DNA of 64,000 bases from Pseudomonas sp. M30-35. Its GTDB lineage: Bacteria; Pseudomonadota; Gammaproteobacteria; Pseudomonadales; Pseudomonadaceae. The stretch is from the NCBI RefSeq assembly GCF_002163625.1, contig NZ_CP020892.1, forward strand, positions 4,092,001-4,156,000, written 5' to 3'. Of this stretch, positions 63,834-64,000 are shown in pieces (within the stretch, counting starts at the first letter, position 1; every line of letters begins with the position of its first letter). Position numbers and translations under genes: made by a program. The notes under the pieces were generated by a model. It was not told where the DNA came from and did not search any database. It saw only the letters and a list, made by a program, of their open reading frames with translations.

Positions 63834-64000
63834 ATGTTCGAGCTTGCCCAACTTCGCTGTTTCACCATGGTTGCCACGGAACTCAACTTCCGCCGGGCAG
63901 CCGAACAACTGAATATGACCCAGCCGCCGTTGAGCCGACAGATCCGGTTGTTGGAGCATCAGCTTGGCGTCAGCTTGTTCAAGCGCAGCACCCGTTCCGT
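63834..64000 (+). CDS. LysR-family regulator, N-terminal part (truncated by window end)
   Basis: The first 55 residues from ATG 63834 are a clear LysR winged helix: MFELAQLRCFTMVATELNFR, then RAAEQLNMTQPPLSRQIRLL and LGVSLFKRSTRS. The start is open only in this frame. The BenM/CatM-like helix suggests an aromatic or carboxylate regulator, but the effector domain is outside the window. It may control the gudD2-tct locus or a gene further right. Confidence 0.85.
   Translation, partial: MFELAQLRCFTMVATELNFRRAAEQLNMTQPPLSRQIRLLEHQLGVSLFKRSTRS

Overview
The window looks like a chromosomal segment of a gammaproteobacterium of the genus Pseudomonas. The signs are OprD-family porin, Tad/Flp pilus genes, Yeh-type osmoprotectant ABC transporter, YfhM/PbpC, TRAP and tripartite-tricarboxylate transporters, and a VgrG type VI effector, together with Pseudomonas-like intergenic palindromes. 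I cannot name the species. No rRNA, tRNA, CRISPR array or transposase gene was seen.

Left part (1-9.5 kb), surface structures: a minus-strand Tad operon (cpaB-cpaC-cpaE-cpaF, the last cut by the window edge) faces a plus-strand Flp pilin and a stand-alone receiver protein. A 113-bp tandem array of 6.3 copies (5299-6008) follows. Next come a TpsB/FhaC-type outer-membrane transporter and an upstream glycine-rich lipoprotein that is not a standard TpsA. Middle-left (10-25.5 kb): YdcZ-like membrane protein, universal stress protein, complete osmF-yehYXW operon, EamA exporter, and pbpC and yfhM with a small membrane-protein gene between them.

Centre (24.6-42.6 kb) and right end (56-64 kb), hexuronate and aldarate catabolism: the genes make a complete oxidative route. 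Uronate dehydrogenase, SMP-30-type lactonase, GarD/GudD, KdgD and alpha-ketoglutarate semialdehyde dehydrogenase would take galacturonate or glucuronate to 2-oxoglutarate. There are two loci with paralogous gudD and kdgD and three different transporter types (MFS, TRAP DctPQM, TctCBA) plus an OprD-type porin. A shared dyad, about GTTGTACGAYRACGYATAAC, occurs upstream of kdgD1, udh, oprD, kdgD2 and gudD2. It suggests one regulator for both loci; the regulator gene is not evident in this window.

Inserted between these loci (42.7-50.1 kb) is a separate catabolic cluster: Dsd1/D-threonine-aldolase-fold PLP enzyme, D-aminoacylase homologue, RidA, sodium:solute symporter, KDGal-type kinase, KDPGal-type aldolase and an RpiR/MurR regulator. 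My best reading is N-acyl-D-glucosaminate (oxidised GlcNAc) or D-glucosaminate degradation through 2-keto-3-deoxygluconate to pyruvate and glyceraldehyde 3-phosphate. Beside it (50.4-54.6 kb) is a VgrG fused to a DUF2235/Tle1-type lipase, with a DUF3304 lipoprotein as probable immunity protein, and then about 1.6 kb without a convincing gene.
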